Below are positions 1 to 11,689 of a DNA stretch of 64,000 nt, in pieces (position 1 is the stretch's first letter; every line of letters begins with the position of its first letter). The notes beneath the pieces were generated by a model. The model had not been told where the DNA came from. It was given only the letters and a program-made list of their open reading frames with translations, and made no database searches. The DNA comes from Zygnema cylindricum (lineage: Eukaryota > Streptophyta > Zygnematophyceae > Zygnematales > Zygnemataceae), in NCBI GenBank assembly GCA_037447655.1, contig JBBHKE010000367.1, positions 1-64,000 on the forward strand, written 5' to 3'. The position numbers were made by a program, and so were the translations under genes.

Positions 1-33
1 AAAATGACAAAGCAACTTTCTGAATAACTATAC

Positions 34-824
34 CTGCCGAAAAAGGTTGAATATAGCAGGAAAGGTCTTTTTCTTTGCCAAATCTCCAGAAGCTCCCAGA
101 ACCACAATAGAAAGAAATCCTCCCTACGTAACGTAACAAGCACAAGAAGTTGTTTGAGCTGCCTGTGATCACGAACAGTTTTAAGTCTGGCAAACTGTAA
201 CGTCACTTAAAAAGACATCATATTATTGCAAAGTAAATCGAGAAGCACAAAATCAGTTGCGCAGACTTCCATGGTCATAACAAACCATTTGCAGGGAAAT
301 TGAAGAAAAGATCGAAAACAGAATTTCAAGTTCAGTGACAAAAAATCAAATGAGCACTGTTTGTATCTACTTAGAAAAAAAATATTAACGACGAATGCTT
401 CCATTAAATGCCAACAATGGCAGTCACTAAAACCAAATAAATGTTAATATATGGTACTAATGTAATAGTTTTACGCTAAGAACTGTTTTCGCTTGCTACA
501 AACAAAATCATATTAAAAAAATGGAAAACAAATTTTTTTAAACTTCTAAGGACTAAAAGACGCCGTGACCGGTACAATAGCATCATAAAATGATTTTCAA
601 AAACAACCCGTGGTTGGAGTACATCATTTAACAAACATAATACATTTGTACTAAACCGATTCAATATTGCAAAGAATGAATGACCTTCATGTAAAACAGT
701 ATCTCCCGTCCATCCTCACCTGCATGACTACATCAGGAGCCTTCTTCGTCTTGAGATTGTCAAAGTCAAGTGCAGGAGCAACTTGCTCCGTCACTTTTGC
801 ATCTAGTGTCGCTATGGCGCTCAT
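34..824 (-). CDS. G6PD: Glucose-6-phosphate dehydrogenase, first two coding exons (partial, runs off left edge)
   Basis: First enzyme of the oxidative pentose phosphate pathway, oxidising glucose-6-phosphate with NADP+. Two exons are visible: 720-824 (35 codons, starting ATG at 824, donor GTGAGG) and 34-123 (30 codons, acceptor ACGTAG, donor GTATAG). Both boundaries are phase 0. The second exon reads [19 protein letters not shown], which is the NADP-binding GASGDLAKK motif plus the flanking residues of the plant cytosolic enzyme. The motif sits only about 44 residues from the start, so there is no room for a plastid transit peptide, which supports a cytosolic form. An in-frame TAG lies 12 nt upstream of the ATG. 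The N-terminal 35 residues themselves are not recognisable, so the first exon is less certain than the second. The remaining exons lie left of the window. Confidence 0.82.
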
Positions 825-1007
825 GGCTGCAGGCTACAAAGTATAGTATCCAGAAGAAACGGAGAAAAAGCTTCTGCCAAGTTAACCTGCAGAAGCAGGA
901 ACAAGGAAAAGAAAATATCTTTCAAGAGTTTATCACGGAAAGCTTCCTAGAATCTGAACTTTGGACAAGCAAGAGCATCAAAATGGTAGCCTGAATGTCT
1001 AAATAAT

Positions 1008-1031
1008 CTACAGTACAGTACTGTACTGTAG
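1008..1031. repeat. 24-bp perfect palindrome upstream of G6PD
   Basis: CTACAGTACAGT followed directly by its reverse complement ACTGTACTGTAG, about 180 bp upstream of the proposed G6PD start. The TACAGTACTGTA core recurs at 13,741-13,758 and inside hAT-like elements near 18,920 and 25,800. Confidence 0.8.
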
Positions 1032-1785
1032 CTTCCTCGTGGCTTGTACGGAGAGTAACAAGAATCTCGTACTGTACAGAAACACTTTTAGCCGTACATG
1101 ATTGTTCTCAGTACACATCGTGTATCTCTTTTAATGCAAACGCTTGTAGCAGTGCAGCGTACAACCATGATGTACGGTTATGAATCGAGACACAATGCCG
1201 TCCCGATATCCAAAGTACAGATACTTTTGCCCAGCTGGAAGTTCTCCGACAGGTAGTGACCATAATAGTGACGTTATAATGGAGGTGTAATTGGCTGGAT
1301 ATTCTAAGTGACGTATTACGAGAAGTGCTGCATCCTTGGAGAGCAATTGCTGACGTAGTAGCACGAGTTTCGGAGGTTTCCTCGGTCCTCCAGCTTTTTG
1401 CATGAGTTGGGTACTTGGGTGGCATCCGACGATTTCTGTTGGCCACGTGTGAGTCAAGTATTGTTTCTAAACGGTATCACGTGGATAACTCTGACGCTCT
1501 CACTTGGGCACGTGTGAGCTGACTTGTACCACGCTGAAATTTGGACGCACGATTACGCTCTATTTACCAGCTTCTAAGGAACATCACCTGGTTCTTTTTC
1601 AGCCGTCCGATCGGCATAGCTCACATCACGATACTGCAGGTGTTCCCCGATCCGAGCGTCCTTGGGATGCTCCAGAAATCTGACGTGAGTCATAATCATA
1701 GTTGTTCAAATCGCGCGATTTTTTCCTTTTTTCCGATTAAAACGTATAATTCGTGAATTTTGAATAAATCGGGAAAAAACGCGAT

Positions 1786-1932
1786 GTACTTTCTGTCCGG
1801 TAAACTGAACGGCTAATTCACGGAAACTGTACGGTATTTTACGATGTATGTACGGTTTTGTACGGTTAATATACAGAATTTGGCGAAAAGATAAGTTGCA
1901 CTTAGTCGTACTTTCTGTCCGGTAAACTGAAC
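1786..1932. repeat. 25-bp direct repeat pair
   Basis: The same 25 bases, beginning GTACTTTCTGTCCGG, occur at 1786-1810 and again at 1908-1932. The intervening DNA is rich in TACGG. The origin is unknown; it could be a decayed tandem repeat. Confidence 0.6.
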
Positions 1933-4900
1933 ATAAATTTTACGGAAATGTACGGGCTTTTTCTAAAAATGTACGGACTACATCGAAAAGATACGTAAAA
2001 TGTACGAAGAATGTACAAACTGCAGTATATGTGAAATTTATTTTTGTTTACATGTACGAAATAGTACGGATAAAAATTCATTAACGATTTTGACGATTTT
2101 TTCAAAAGGTTCAATGCGTTTGTTACGTATAGTTCGTCGCGATTAAATCGTTCACACTAAACGTCATGAACAACTATGGGTTATACACTTATATGCATAT
2201 CGTATGTTGAATCGTATACATATTAAACCATTGTCCGATTGACTTCTGAACGTTCGCAGTCCGAACCTTTCCCAATCCTCTCTATCTGACAGAAATATTG
2301 GATGAGTTCGCACTAGGGACCTTTTGGCTGCCACCGTACCGTACCGTACATTTCTTCACTGCCAGCGGCGACCGACAAACCTGAGAACTTCGCACGACCT
2401 TTCGAAATTCGAATGCTGAATTAATTCCCTGCCGGCGGCGGCCGACAAACGTCACCTCACGGATGAATAAGATAGGCTGCCCACTTACGACATCCGTACA
2501 CCGTCAATCCGTACTTCTAAACGAAGAAGATTTTACAAAACGGAACAAATTCCGAATGTAACGGCAAACTCTTTGCTGGCGCGAAAAGTTCACGAGCACT
2601 TTTCCTTCCCCCTAAATAGAAAAAAAACAATACTCTACACCACCAGTCGTAAATAGAGTAGTGAAAAAACTAGAGTAAAAAAACAAAAAAAACAATTAGA
2701 GTAATTAACTCTAATTTATGTGATAGAACTTTTTCACAGAGGAAGTTTACTCTAATATATTTAAGTACTCTATATTGGGTTATGTCGGCATTAATTATCC
2801 GCGCTGAAATTCTGAACACTAAATTACGTTAGTATTATTTGTCGCTCTGAATGTCAGTTATTGTTCACACTGACGACGATGCTGTCGACGGACGAGAGTT
2901 ATGCGAACGGCTTTTTTTCGATGTGATTATTTTTTTGTTTAGTGCGATTTCACGTGCGAGCGCGATTCTATTAAATCATTATTTGTACCTTTTTACTTAA
3001 AAAAGTACAACTTTGCACGGTCGAACGTCGTCCGTCCTACACACTATTTAAAACGGACCTATGTTACAATTTTTTACGTTAATTAAACTGACCTAAATTA
3101 GAATAATGAAAAAAATAGAGTCGTTTACTCTATTTGATGTCATAGAGTCGAAATTTCAAGCGACCGAATTAGGGTGCGTCTCTATGTGCATAAGTAAGGG
3201 TTTTTTTCTGTCGTTTTCCTGTAAAACTTAGAGCCGTACCGCGTAAGCATGGCCTTAAGACCCATATTGTATTGGTCGCAAAATGAAAAATAATAGTAAC
3301 AGGGTTGAGTTGCACATCGATCGATAGAGAATTAAACGTCATGTCTAAATTTTGAAAAACATTCGGACAAATTTTAATTTTTCCGTGAGTTTTGAGGTAT
3401 TTTTCATTTATACCGTCAGATTTGGACGGTCGGACGGTCGCTAATCAAAGTAGCGATCTAAGAAGATCACATGAAAATCCCGTAACACAACTTACGATAG
3501 GACTTACGTCCGCGTTTTTTTTTCCGGGTTTTTTTTCTCGCGGAATGTCATCCTACGCCCGTGTCAGTTCGCTAGAAAAAATCGTCCGGCGGCGTGCGCT
3601 GTACTATGATGATACGTCGGATCCGTACGTTCGTACAAGAGTGTGCACAACGCACACACATACAGTATGCCCTACTCTGCGCGAGTTTTGTGCCAAGTTT
3701 TGTGCGCCTACCAAAGGCCTACCATAAAAACGCCTACTTTTGAACTATGGTCATAATGCATTTTGTAAGCTGCGATTTTGTCAAGGCATGTTCATATGTC
3801 ATTTTGTCAAACTATGGAATACTTACCATCCAAGTGCAGTTAAGGACGAGACTTGCACGCTACGATTTTTTTCACATCCATCCGATTTTTTATGGCATCC
3901 TTTGTGAAAACTCCATGTAAAAATTATTTATTTCTGATCTGAAATATTGAGTTTCACGTTTTCGGACCTAGCGACGACATTATTTCGCGGATTTGGGCGT
4001 TTTCGGGTCCCAAATAGTGTTGAGACGATAAAAGCTACGCACGCTTATATATAATGGAGTTAGTAATCAATAGAAAATTTACTTAATTATAAAAAAAACT
4101 TTAGTAGTTATGCATAAATCCGACTCTCCATATATTATGAAATTTATTTCCCACGAATACTAAAATTCAAAAACATTGTATATAAGCAACTTAACAATCA
4201 AATGTGCATGTTGAAATTATCTTCATCTAAATTTGTATAGTATTTTGAAAATGTGGCCCATTTTATGCCACATTAACACATTATATCAATCGATACTTCT
4301 AAATATTGATAGCTTGTCTACTTTATTAAAAGCTTGTCTATTTCATCTCATCTACTAACAACTAATTTTGCTACACAACGTGTAAGCTTGTCCATTTCGA
4401 GATCATTAAAGTTTTTACGTTAACATTTATACCTCACAACTATCTTAAAGCTCATGTATATACCATCGAGCACTGGATAGTATGAGCCACAAAGCACATC
4501 ATTATTTCTTGCCCATACAAAATCTCAAAGTAAAGAAAGGCATTGAGCATAAGGCTAAGCCATCAACAGTTCCACGCCTCCGGGCCGTCAAAAAAAAATT
4601 ACACCTTCCATTGCTCTTGGGTTTGTTGATTTTTCAATCACCCATAGTTTTTTCTCCCTACATGATTTTTGTGTTTTTGATTTGGGACAACCGATCAAAA
4701 GTTCTAAGTCTCACCTTTCAATTGTGATGTTGCAATCACAAATTTGATTGTAAGATCGTAAGCTAAACGGTTTAGAGTCCTCAAATTGTTTTACTTGAAT
4801 AGCGATGAAAGGCGGGCATTCCCCCCTTCAGCTGTCGTAAGTCTTAACGGGTTTCCACCCATGAAATATAGGCAAATTGAAAAACTTAACTTAAATAGTT

Positions 4901-5249
4901 GCAGTTTTCGCCCCCCAAATTACCTTATGTAATAATCCACCACTTTTAGTGTAGTGTATCATATCATATCTGACTGATGTGCAATGCGGCAATATGTCTT
5001 GCTTGCGGATGCATACTGCTCAACCACTTTTTTTAAATCGGCCGATAAAATGATGTTCAACATGTGATGCTTTTTTTCCATTTTTTTTTCTTTTTTTTTG
5101 GCGATAATTCGTCGATATTGACATTGTGCTAATGCTGACGATGTCGCGACATCAAAACATTGCCAATGTCACATTTGTGATACACCAATATCGTTGACGA
5201 GGCAGGTGGCGTCATGCGTCTTATAATTCAGTAAGGGAGTATACTCTTA

Positions 5250-5940
5250 GGCCCGTTCTCCATTAGGCGGTCCTAGTAAACATGCGTATACGTCTATTTC
5301 TAGTGTTTACTGGCACGACCTTCCATTATGTCGTGCCAGTAGACGTCGTTTATCATTATGATTGGCGCCACGTAGGTTAATTTCATATTATTAAAATCTA
5401 TCAATATTCTTCAAGCTGAAAATATGTACATAATATTTGTACGGGGGGAGGTAGTTAATGATTCGTACGCAAATTTTGCGACCAGATTTCAATTTTGAAA
5501 TTTAAAATCAAACTTTCGAAACGGAATGTAAAAAAGGCGCAGCAAACTTTTAAGGTTAGCGGATGTCAGAAGGAGCGTGCGAAGATATTTCGGTCGACCT
5601 TCATACACCGTGGCGGAAGGCACATGGCATGAACGACGTGTTTGATTCTCATCGCCTGTTCGTGGTGGATTTTTTTTTTACTTTTCACGTGTACCAATGG
5701 TACGCGACCAATGTGAAGAAACTATCCTCACCGAGGAGAGTCTCTTCAAACTGAACGATGTGCGTGATTGCTTCGCGAATCTAAAAAAGTGAAATATCCA
5801 ACGGTCGATACTTACGCCTATAATATTGGAGCCATCGAGTAGGCATGTTTTGTCTGACAAAAAAAAAATGGTACGAATCTGTACGAAATCGTACTGCGTC
5901 CAGTAAACAACCCCACTTTTCCTCTAATGGAAGTTCACCC
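5250..5940. mobile_element. PIF/Harbinger-like MITE (691 bp)
   Basis: The element is flanked by a TTA target duplication (5247-5249 and 5941-5943). Imperfect terminal inverted repeats are visible: the left end contains CTCCATTAGGCGG and the right end contains CCTCTAATGGAAGTTCACCC. The interior shares blocks (GCGTGATTGCTTCGCG, ATATCCAACGGTCG, TTTTGTCTGACAAAA) with elements at 6540-7274, 24,682-24,891 and 43,107-43,811, so this is one family. A 3-bp TWA target duplication is the hallmark of PIF/Harbinger. No transposase is encoded, so it is non-autonomous. Confidence 0.75.
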
Positions 5941-6368
5941 TTATAAGAAAACGTCACGCCACAGGCAGCGTACCTTTCTTTCAGACCCTAAACTTTAGTC
6001 CTTTTAAAGACTGTAACTTCGCGTACAATTATAAAGAACAAGTTCATAGTTCAACCGTTTAACTGCTACCTGTCATAGCTTACTATGAGATTATATTTTG
6101 ACCGTACGATGTTGCGCATTGCTCTCATCGCAACCGAATCACCGCATCGCAGTGCAAATATGTAAAATCGTCAGATTGGAAGTTTGTAATGTGACAGTGA
6201 CATCAACGGTGTACATCGCTAAAGCTAGTCAGCGTACCGACGCTTACATCGGCGATGGGTTTCGATACGCAACGCTACACTGTGTGTTTGTGTATCATTA
6301 TTAAAGTTAGTAACACTATATTGCCGCCTATATCCAGTCCAACCTAATAGGTTTAGTAATACTGTAAC

Positions 6369-7939
6369 TAGTGTTGGGTATCGGGTAAATTAATATCGCG
6401 ATAATTTCGATATTCAATATATCGAATATCGATCGAGCAGAATCCTCGATATATCGTACCGAGACCAACGTAAATCATCGCGATATATATCGCGATATAT
6501 AGTATTTTTTTAAATTTAATAATTTATATTTCTATATAAGGGTGGCGTTCCATCAGGATTTCCTGTAATTGTACGGCGAACATTACAGGATGCTACATTT
6601 TGAACGATGTTCTTTCGCGTAGAGTCTGTAATCCACGTGCTCGGGAATGAGTGGTCCACGTAAGATAAGATCGTATATTGAAAATCGTCAAATATTTTTT
6701 ACACCGACCAGCTTCAACTCGAAATCATCATTTGCAATTTTGCATACCATGTACGTGCGGACCAAGGCATCGTACCACACATATTTTGTACTCTTTGCAA
6801 ACGCTTGTCAGATGCCAGCTCATTATTTAGGGTTTCTGCTTTTTCGCGTGACGAATGAGCGCTTCCACAAATAGTGTGAAGAATGACTGGTAACAAAAAT
6901 AGCGCGACGAAAGTTCGTTACGAAATTACTTTTGTGATTTCGGGTGGATTTTTCAATGTATGCATCGTGTGCGAACTTTTTCGATTTCCGTTGGTTGCCG
7001 TCTTGACACGTATATTCATTGTCCAACGTGTCGTCGCTAAATTTTTCCCGTAAATGGTGATGTACCTAAATCACCATTTACAGAAACTTTGGAAGCGAAT
7101 GCTTCGCGGAAAAATATCCAACGGTCGTTCTTTCCTCCCAGAAATTTGGAGAATATTGACAAGATTCTCTGTAATGTTGTTCGCTTATAAAAACAAAATA
7201 AGAGGTACGGCAAGGTACGGAGAGGCCCCGATTTCTGTAAAGAACCTCACTTTTCCTCTGTTGGAACGCCACCCTAATATGTAATTTTAGCGAAAAAGAC
7301 AAATTGTCTGATACGCCACGTACGACGTGATTTTTGTCCCGTGACTTAAAGGTAGACTCCGCAAAATGTAACCGACAAAAAAGTACTAATTCTGTAATTC
7401 ATATAATTACTTATTAGGGGTATGGCTACATCGGGAACGGACAACAAAATTTCTGTATTACAGAGTCCTTGGTTACATCGCGTATCGTCTGTAATCAAGT
7501 TTTTAATACGTGTTCTGATTTGAGTGGTTCCTTGTAAGTTGACGATCAAATATTTAAAACCGTCAAAGATTTGAAAACCGACCATTTTCCTATGGAAATA
7601 CGTACTTGCGTATTATGTACGTGTACTTCGCAAGTGTACGGCGTCAATGTACCTCAGAGATCTCCTTCACTCTGCTGACTTTCAGGAAAAAACCGTATTT
7701 CTTTTCGGCAAAACTTTTACGGTCACCTTGTCCGAAGGCAAGTGACTTTGGAGACCTGTGAAAATTTTCATTTTTTTTTAAATGCCTCGATATATTGGTG
7801 ATACGATATATTGACAATACATTGGCAATGCATCGCGATATTTTTATTTTCGATATATTGAAGAGATATATCGATTATTGGGTACCTGAAGTTCGATATA
7901 TGTCGAATATCGGAAAAAGGTCCTCGATACCCAGCACTA
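6369..7939. mobile_element. hAT-like non-autonomous element, family A (hosts a nested MITE)
   Basis: The termini are TAGTGTTGGGTATCGGG at the left and CGATACCCAGCACTA at the right, which are inverted repeats. A perfect 8-bp target duplication ACTGTAAC lies at 6361-6368 and 7940-7947. An 8-bp duplication with a TAGTG start is typical of hAT transposons. The subterminal regions are rich in CGATAT. No transposase frame is seen. A second element (6540-7274) is inserted inside. A truncated relative starts at 18,433, and a lone terminus is at 57,061-57,077. Confidence 0.8.
6540..7274. mobile_element. PIF/Harbinger-like MITE nested in hAT element (735 bp)
   Basis: The termini are GGGTGGCGTTCCA and TGGAACGCCACCC, a perfect 13-bp inverted repeat. 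TAA target duplications lie at 6537-6539 and 7275-7277. The related hAT relic at 18,433 keeps the uninterrupted sequence TATATAATATGTAATTTTAG at about 18,597-18,616 with a single TAA, that is, the empty site. This confirms the boundaries directly. Confidence 0.88.
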
Positions 7940-7947
7940 ACTGTAAC

Positions 7948-9407
7948 ACATTGTTTTTTTCTTCACGCTAATTCTTTAAACGGTTTCAAAACAGCCACGT
8001 TTGATGTCTTCACTGCAATAAACTAATAACGACTCACGGCGTTCCTTCCTATTAGAACATGGATGAAACGACGCCATTCCGAGCTTGTCTGACGGCATAC
8101 GAAAGCGGCTTACGTCAGACACAAAAAATACGCTTCTAAAACTTTGAATTTTCGTCCTCCAAATAACGTCCTGATTTCAAATACTTCTTCTATACCTGAA
8201 TCACAACAAGCGACGATATTTTGGTCCTTCCCTGTTTGCTTTAAATCTGCGCTGCAATACTCTAACATACATTTCTCACATACAGCAGATGTCCGCCCAT
8301 GCCTGATAACTAAAGCATGTATCACACCTTAAATTAACATAACAAGCCAATATTTTTCTCAATTACTATGGATTTCGACGTAATTATTTGTTTGAAAGTG
8401 CTGAAGAAATGTCCGAGAGATGCTACAGTACTCAATTACACACCATTTATAGTGTATATGTACTCCAGATTGCTTGTCCCACTCATTTTCAATCAACCGT
8501 GACAAGCTCAGAAACCACAAGATTGAAAGTGAACGCAAGAAAAATAAAAAATGGAAACTAAAATATAAAAAAGAACACAAGATTTGGAAGAACAAAACCA
8601 TTGACAGATCGACTCGGACATCCAACACTGCATTCACGCTTTCTTCAAAACAGCGAGAGGCTCCATTCCAAGAACAAGAGTTACAATATAGCACACCCAA
8701 AAATTGATCGTCATTTTTCTCGTAACTTAACATTTATCTCGTATGTGGTATTTTAATTATTCATCTGTAAGCCAACACAAAACCGACTTTCTCGGTACTT
8801 TTTACCGCAGTATGTCCTTTTCCTAAATCCACACTAATGTTGGTGAAGTCTGCCAAATAACAGCTTCAAAAACCTAGTGCGTTTTCGCTATTTCTGCCAC
8901 AGCAATAACAAAATCTGCCCTGCTGTGGTTTGGTGACCTAATAGTTAATCAAAAGGCATCATACACAATACTTCCGTACCGCATTCTTCGCCTTTCCACC
9001 TTCCACACCATCAACTCTCCTCAAATTTCTCTACACAATTCAGAATTGGGAGGTTTCTCCAGGAAACCCCATAGGCCCTCACACTAAGAAAAATTCACTG
9101 ATGCTAAATTATTTTACAATTCGGTTGCCAATCGGCCTGCCAATCAGAAAATTTATACTCACTTCCTATCTCCCTATGGGATTTCCGAGTGTAACCAGAG
9201 TCAGCTCTTTGTACTTGCCAATCTCCTTCATCTGCTCCAAAAATAATGAAGATTAAAAAGAGCGACAGCGACTCATTTATGGAGGGCAAAATAGAAAGTG
9301 GAAGTGTAACCTCTAATAACACCTGAAGGTATCTATAACTAGTTGTACAAATGGCTCATTTGTTGAAACCACCATCAATAAAACCCCTGTTTCCACTTCT
9401 TAAAATC
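7948..9407. other. Intergenic / 3' flank of the pyrophosphatase-like gene
   Basis: Open frames at 8110-8325 and 8359-8733 (minus) and 8474-8707 (plus) overlap each other and show no domain or splice logic. The part next to 9408 probably includes the 3' untranslated region of the pyrophosphatase-like gene. Nothing else is identified. Confidence 0.4.
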
Positions 9408-11657
9408 CTAAGCTCCCTCTCGTTGCCGATCTGATCGAATCACCAGGTTCTGTGAGTACCTTAAAGGGACATCAATAAGGACATCAACGGCAATTCCCGA
9501 ATCTTTTCTCTTCAGACCTCCTGACCCTTCCCCTGTTGTTTGTTCGGCTGGTCTCTCTAGAGGTTCTTCTGCAGAAACCTGCCGACTCCTTACTTTGGCC
9601 AAATGAGATGTCAGACGCAACAAACTTTCCTTTGTTCTCAACTCATCGTCACTACCAGAACAATCTGTATTCCTTCCATTTTCTTCCCTGTCGTGTTTAC
9701 TTTTTGGTGATTGACGCATTTTCCCGAGGGTACAAAGCTCCTCCCACTCTGCCATTAACTGCGAAGACATATTTATATTTTGTTCGTTCGATGTAACAGA
9801 ATGATCCTCTTGTCGTCCATCTGCGACCATGTCACAGTCTCCTCTGAATTCAACAGACTTTCCAAGTTTATGTCTGCCACCGACAGCGGCATCTCTTGCA
9901 GGAGAAGCAGACAGTTTGCGCATTGTGGGTTCATCCAGACTATGCCGACGTCCGTCAGATAACAGCTTACTAGGAGACTGGGCATGAAAGACGGGAATGT
10001 ACTGTGTCTTCCTCGCAACAAAAGGATCTACAACCAGACGTCCTTTGTCCACTTCCTCTGCTACTTTGACGGCTCCAGCTTTTCCCTTGTGCTTTTGTCG
10101 CTTCAAAAAACTCAGCCACATTCGTTTGCGAGAACCTTCACTACCTAGTCTAAGAATTGTTCTCTGCCCATATGCATCTTCCGGAGGATTTACAGGGCTA
10201 GTTTCTGCGACTTTTGAACCCTCTAAATCCTCCGTTGTGGTTGACTGAATCCATGCGTGCTCGTACCGCAGAGCAGACGTCTGCTCTTGTTCACAAAGAG
10301 GCATGCTTTCTCCACTTTCATTCATAGTTTTTTTTTCCCATATTTCCTCATAGTCACAAGACTGTGATGCATTGCTATTCTCTACAAGTCGCTGCTGGTT
10401 CACAAAAAGTTGCCACGAAGCGTGTGCCCGAGCCACAATCTGAGTCGCGAGCTTCTCATCAGAAACCTGGCCACTGAGACCCGTGCCAATTTGTTTCCCT
10501 TCTGCACATAGAACAAAGCAACAAAGCAAACGGAGGAGAAAAGGTAAGCATGTGAAGAAGATACCTCGTAACGTACAAAGCGAAGTCAGCTCTACTGTTA
10601 AGGGCTGAACAAACATTGTTTTCATACAAATTAATCCTACATCTTTAAAATTCTCTGGTTTTTTGCAAATTTCTGATTCCCGAGTGAGTAACATTTTCCA
10701 GAAAAGATTTCCCCAACAAGTTCCTCCAGAACAAAACAAATTCAGCCTTAAGTAAACAGGAACAAACCAAAAACAAAAAAAACAAAAAAACATACTTGGA
10801 CTTGCACAATCCTTGGTCTGTAACCATGTCTGAATCTCCTCCACCTTCCCAGGCAAATAATGGAACAAATCTTCCAATCCATTCAACAGCAATGCCAGTT
10901 GATCATCCGAAGCTATGGTGACAACCTTCCAAGATGGACGCAATCCCTCTTCTATCACTAACACGGCCGCCAAAAGCTTCACTGTATAAACTTCTCCAGT
11001 ACATACTACTTTCTCACTAATATCAATAACTTCCATGGGATAACCATCCTGCCTCAGAGCTCGGGAGCCTCTTATCTCACAGCGACTATTTGTCCAAGTT
11101 TGCGGAAAAAAGCCGTAATTCCACGGAACGTTCCTAACATAATGGCCGGGCCGGCCATGGACTTTCTTCACACGAAGAGGAGAAAAAGGTTCTTCTTTGG
11201 CAAGTTCATATTCTATCCATTTTCCAGTAGGTGTTTTGCACACAAAAGTTAGGAATCCGTGAGGCGAGGCATGGAGAGGAAGGTCGTGCCACGGACTAAT
11301 TTTACGTTCGAAGTTGTCAAGGAAAAGCATACGGTATCTTAAGCTTCCTGGATTTCCGTACACTGCTACTTGCCACGTGTCACCTTTTGGTAACTTCTCA
11401 CAGCTACCACAGTGGTTTGAGTCCATATCCAGACTCAGTTGCTCGTGCTCTGTATCCTTATCTTTTGTCGTTTCTTCTTCTCTTCTGAACGACGGAGACG
11501 AGCCTCGTAATGATGCGAGTTGACGGTGCACGTCCTGCCACGTGGCGGAATCCTGACCGTTCCTAAAATCCTTTGAAGAGCAGCTGAGCCATTCGTCCGG
11601 CGTACTTCCCTGACTGCTGCTTGGCTCGCTCGAAAAGACAATCGGAGAGATCATCAC
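9408..11657 (-). CDS. Family I inorganic pyrophosphatase-like protein with degenerate active site and long C-terminal extension
   Basis: There are two exons, 10796-11657 and 9408-10501. The intron is 10502-10795 (GTATGT...TGTGCAG, phase 1). The spliced product is 651 residues. Reading through the intron would insert a non-homologous Phe-rich stretch exactly where the domain breaks. Residues about 105-325 follow soluble pyrophosphatase in order: SPWHDLPLH, NYGFFPQTW, DGYPMEVIDIS, GEVYTVKLLA, SWKVVTIASDDQLA, a PGKVEEIQTW helix, then after splicing GKQIGTG and ATQIVARAHASW. The catalytic DxDPxD motif reads D204-G-Y-P-M-E209, so the second Asp is Tyr and the third is Glu. The later DEG...D pair reads E236-E-G...S242. 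Hydrolysis of pyrophosphate is therefore doubtful. The N-terminal ~100 residues and the C-terminal ~325 are Ser/Glu/Lys-rich, without a recognised domain; usual family length is about 215-290. A pseudoenzyme or regulatory role is inference. Confidence 0.8.
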   Translation of the reverse strand: MMISPIVFSSEPSSSQGSTPDEWLSCSSKDFRNGQDSATWQDVHRQLASLRGSSPSFRREEETTKDKDTEHEQLSLDMDSNHCGSCEKLPKGDTWQVAVYGNPGSLRYRMLFLDNFERKISPWHDLPLHASPHGFLTFVCKTPTGKWIEYELAKEEPFSPLRVKKVHGRPGHYVRNVPWNYGFFPQTWTNSRCEIRGSRALRQDGYPMEVIDISEKVVCTGEVYTVKLLAAVLVIEEGLRPSWKVVTIASDDQLALLLNGLEDLFHYLPGKVEEIQTWLQTKDCASPSMFFCFFCFWFVPVYLRLNLFCSGGTCWGNLFWKMLLTRESEICKKPENFKDVGLICMKTMFVQPLTVELTSLCTLRGIFFTCLPFLLRLLCCFVLCAEGKQIGTGLSGQVSDEKLATQIVARAHASWQLFVNQQRLVENSNASQSCDYEEIWEKKTMNESGESMPLCEQEQTSALRYEHAWIQSTTTEDLEGSKVAETSPVNPPEDAYGQRTILRLGSEGSRKRMWLSFLKRQKHKGKAGAVKVAEEVDKGRLVVDPFVARKTQYIPVFHAQSPSKLLSDGRRHSLDEPTMRKLSASPARDAAVGGRHKLGKSVEFRGDCDMVADGRQEDHSVTSNEQNINMSSQLMAEWEELCTLGKMRQSPKSKHDREENGRNTDCSGSDDELRTKESLLRLTSHLAKVRSRQVSAEEPLERPAEQTTGEGSGGLKRKDSGIAVDVLIDVPLRYSQNLVIRSDRQREGA

Positions 11658-11689
11658 TACGCGAGTCTCATGCGGGGATGCAGGAGAGG

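Larger units (their letters stand above)
825..5246. other. Intergenic region upstream of G6PD
   Basis: No convincing gene is seen. Short overlapping minus-strand ORFs at 1108-1457 have no recognisable motif. The DNA is AT-rich and full of GTACGG/CCGTAC words. It contains a 24-bp palindrome (1008-1031), a 25-bp direct repeat (1786-1810 and 1908-1932), a cluster of ACTCTA/TAGAGT hexamers (2630-3150) and, near 3172, a GGGTGCGTCTCTA terminus that recurs at about 63,085 and is probably one end of a decayed DNA transposon. Confidence 0.5.

Noticed and set aside
8110-8733. Candidate small gene between MITEs and the pyrophosphatase-like gene
   Set aside because: Overlapping frames on both strands, no motif, no splice-consistent extension; possibly 3' untranslated sequence.
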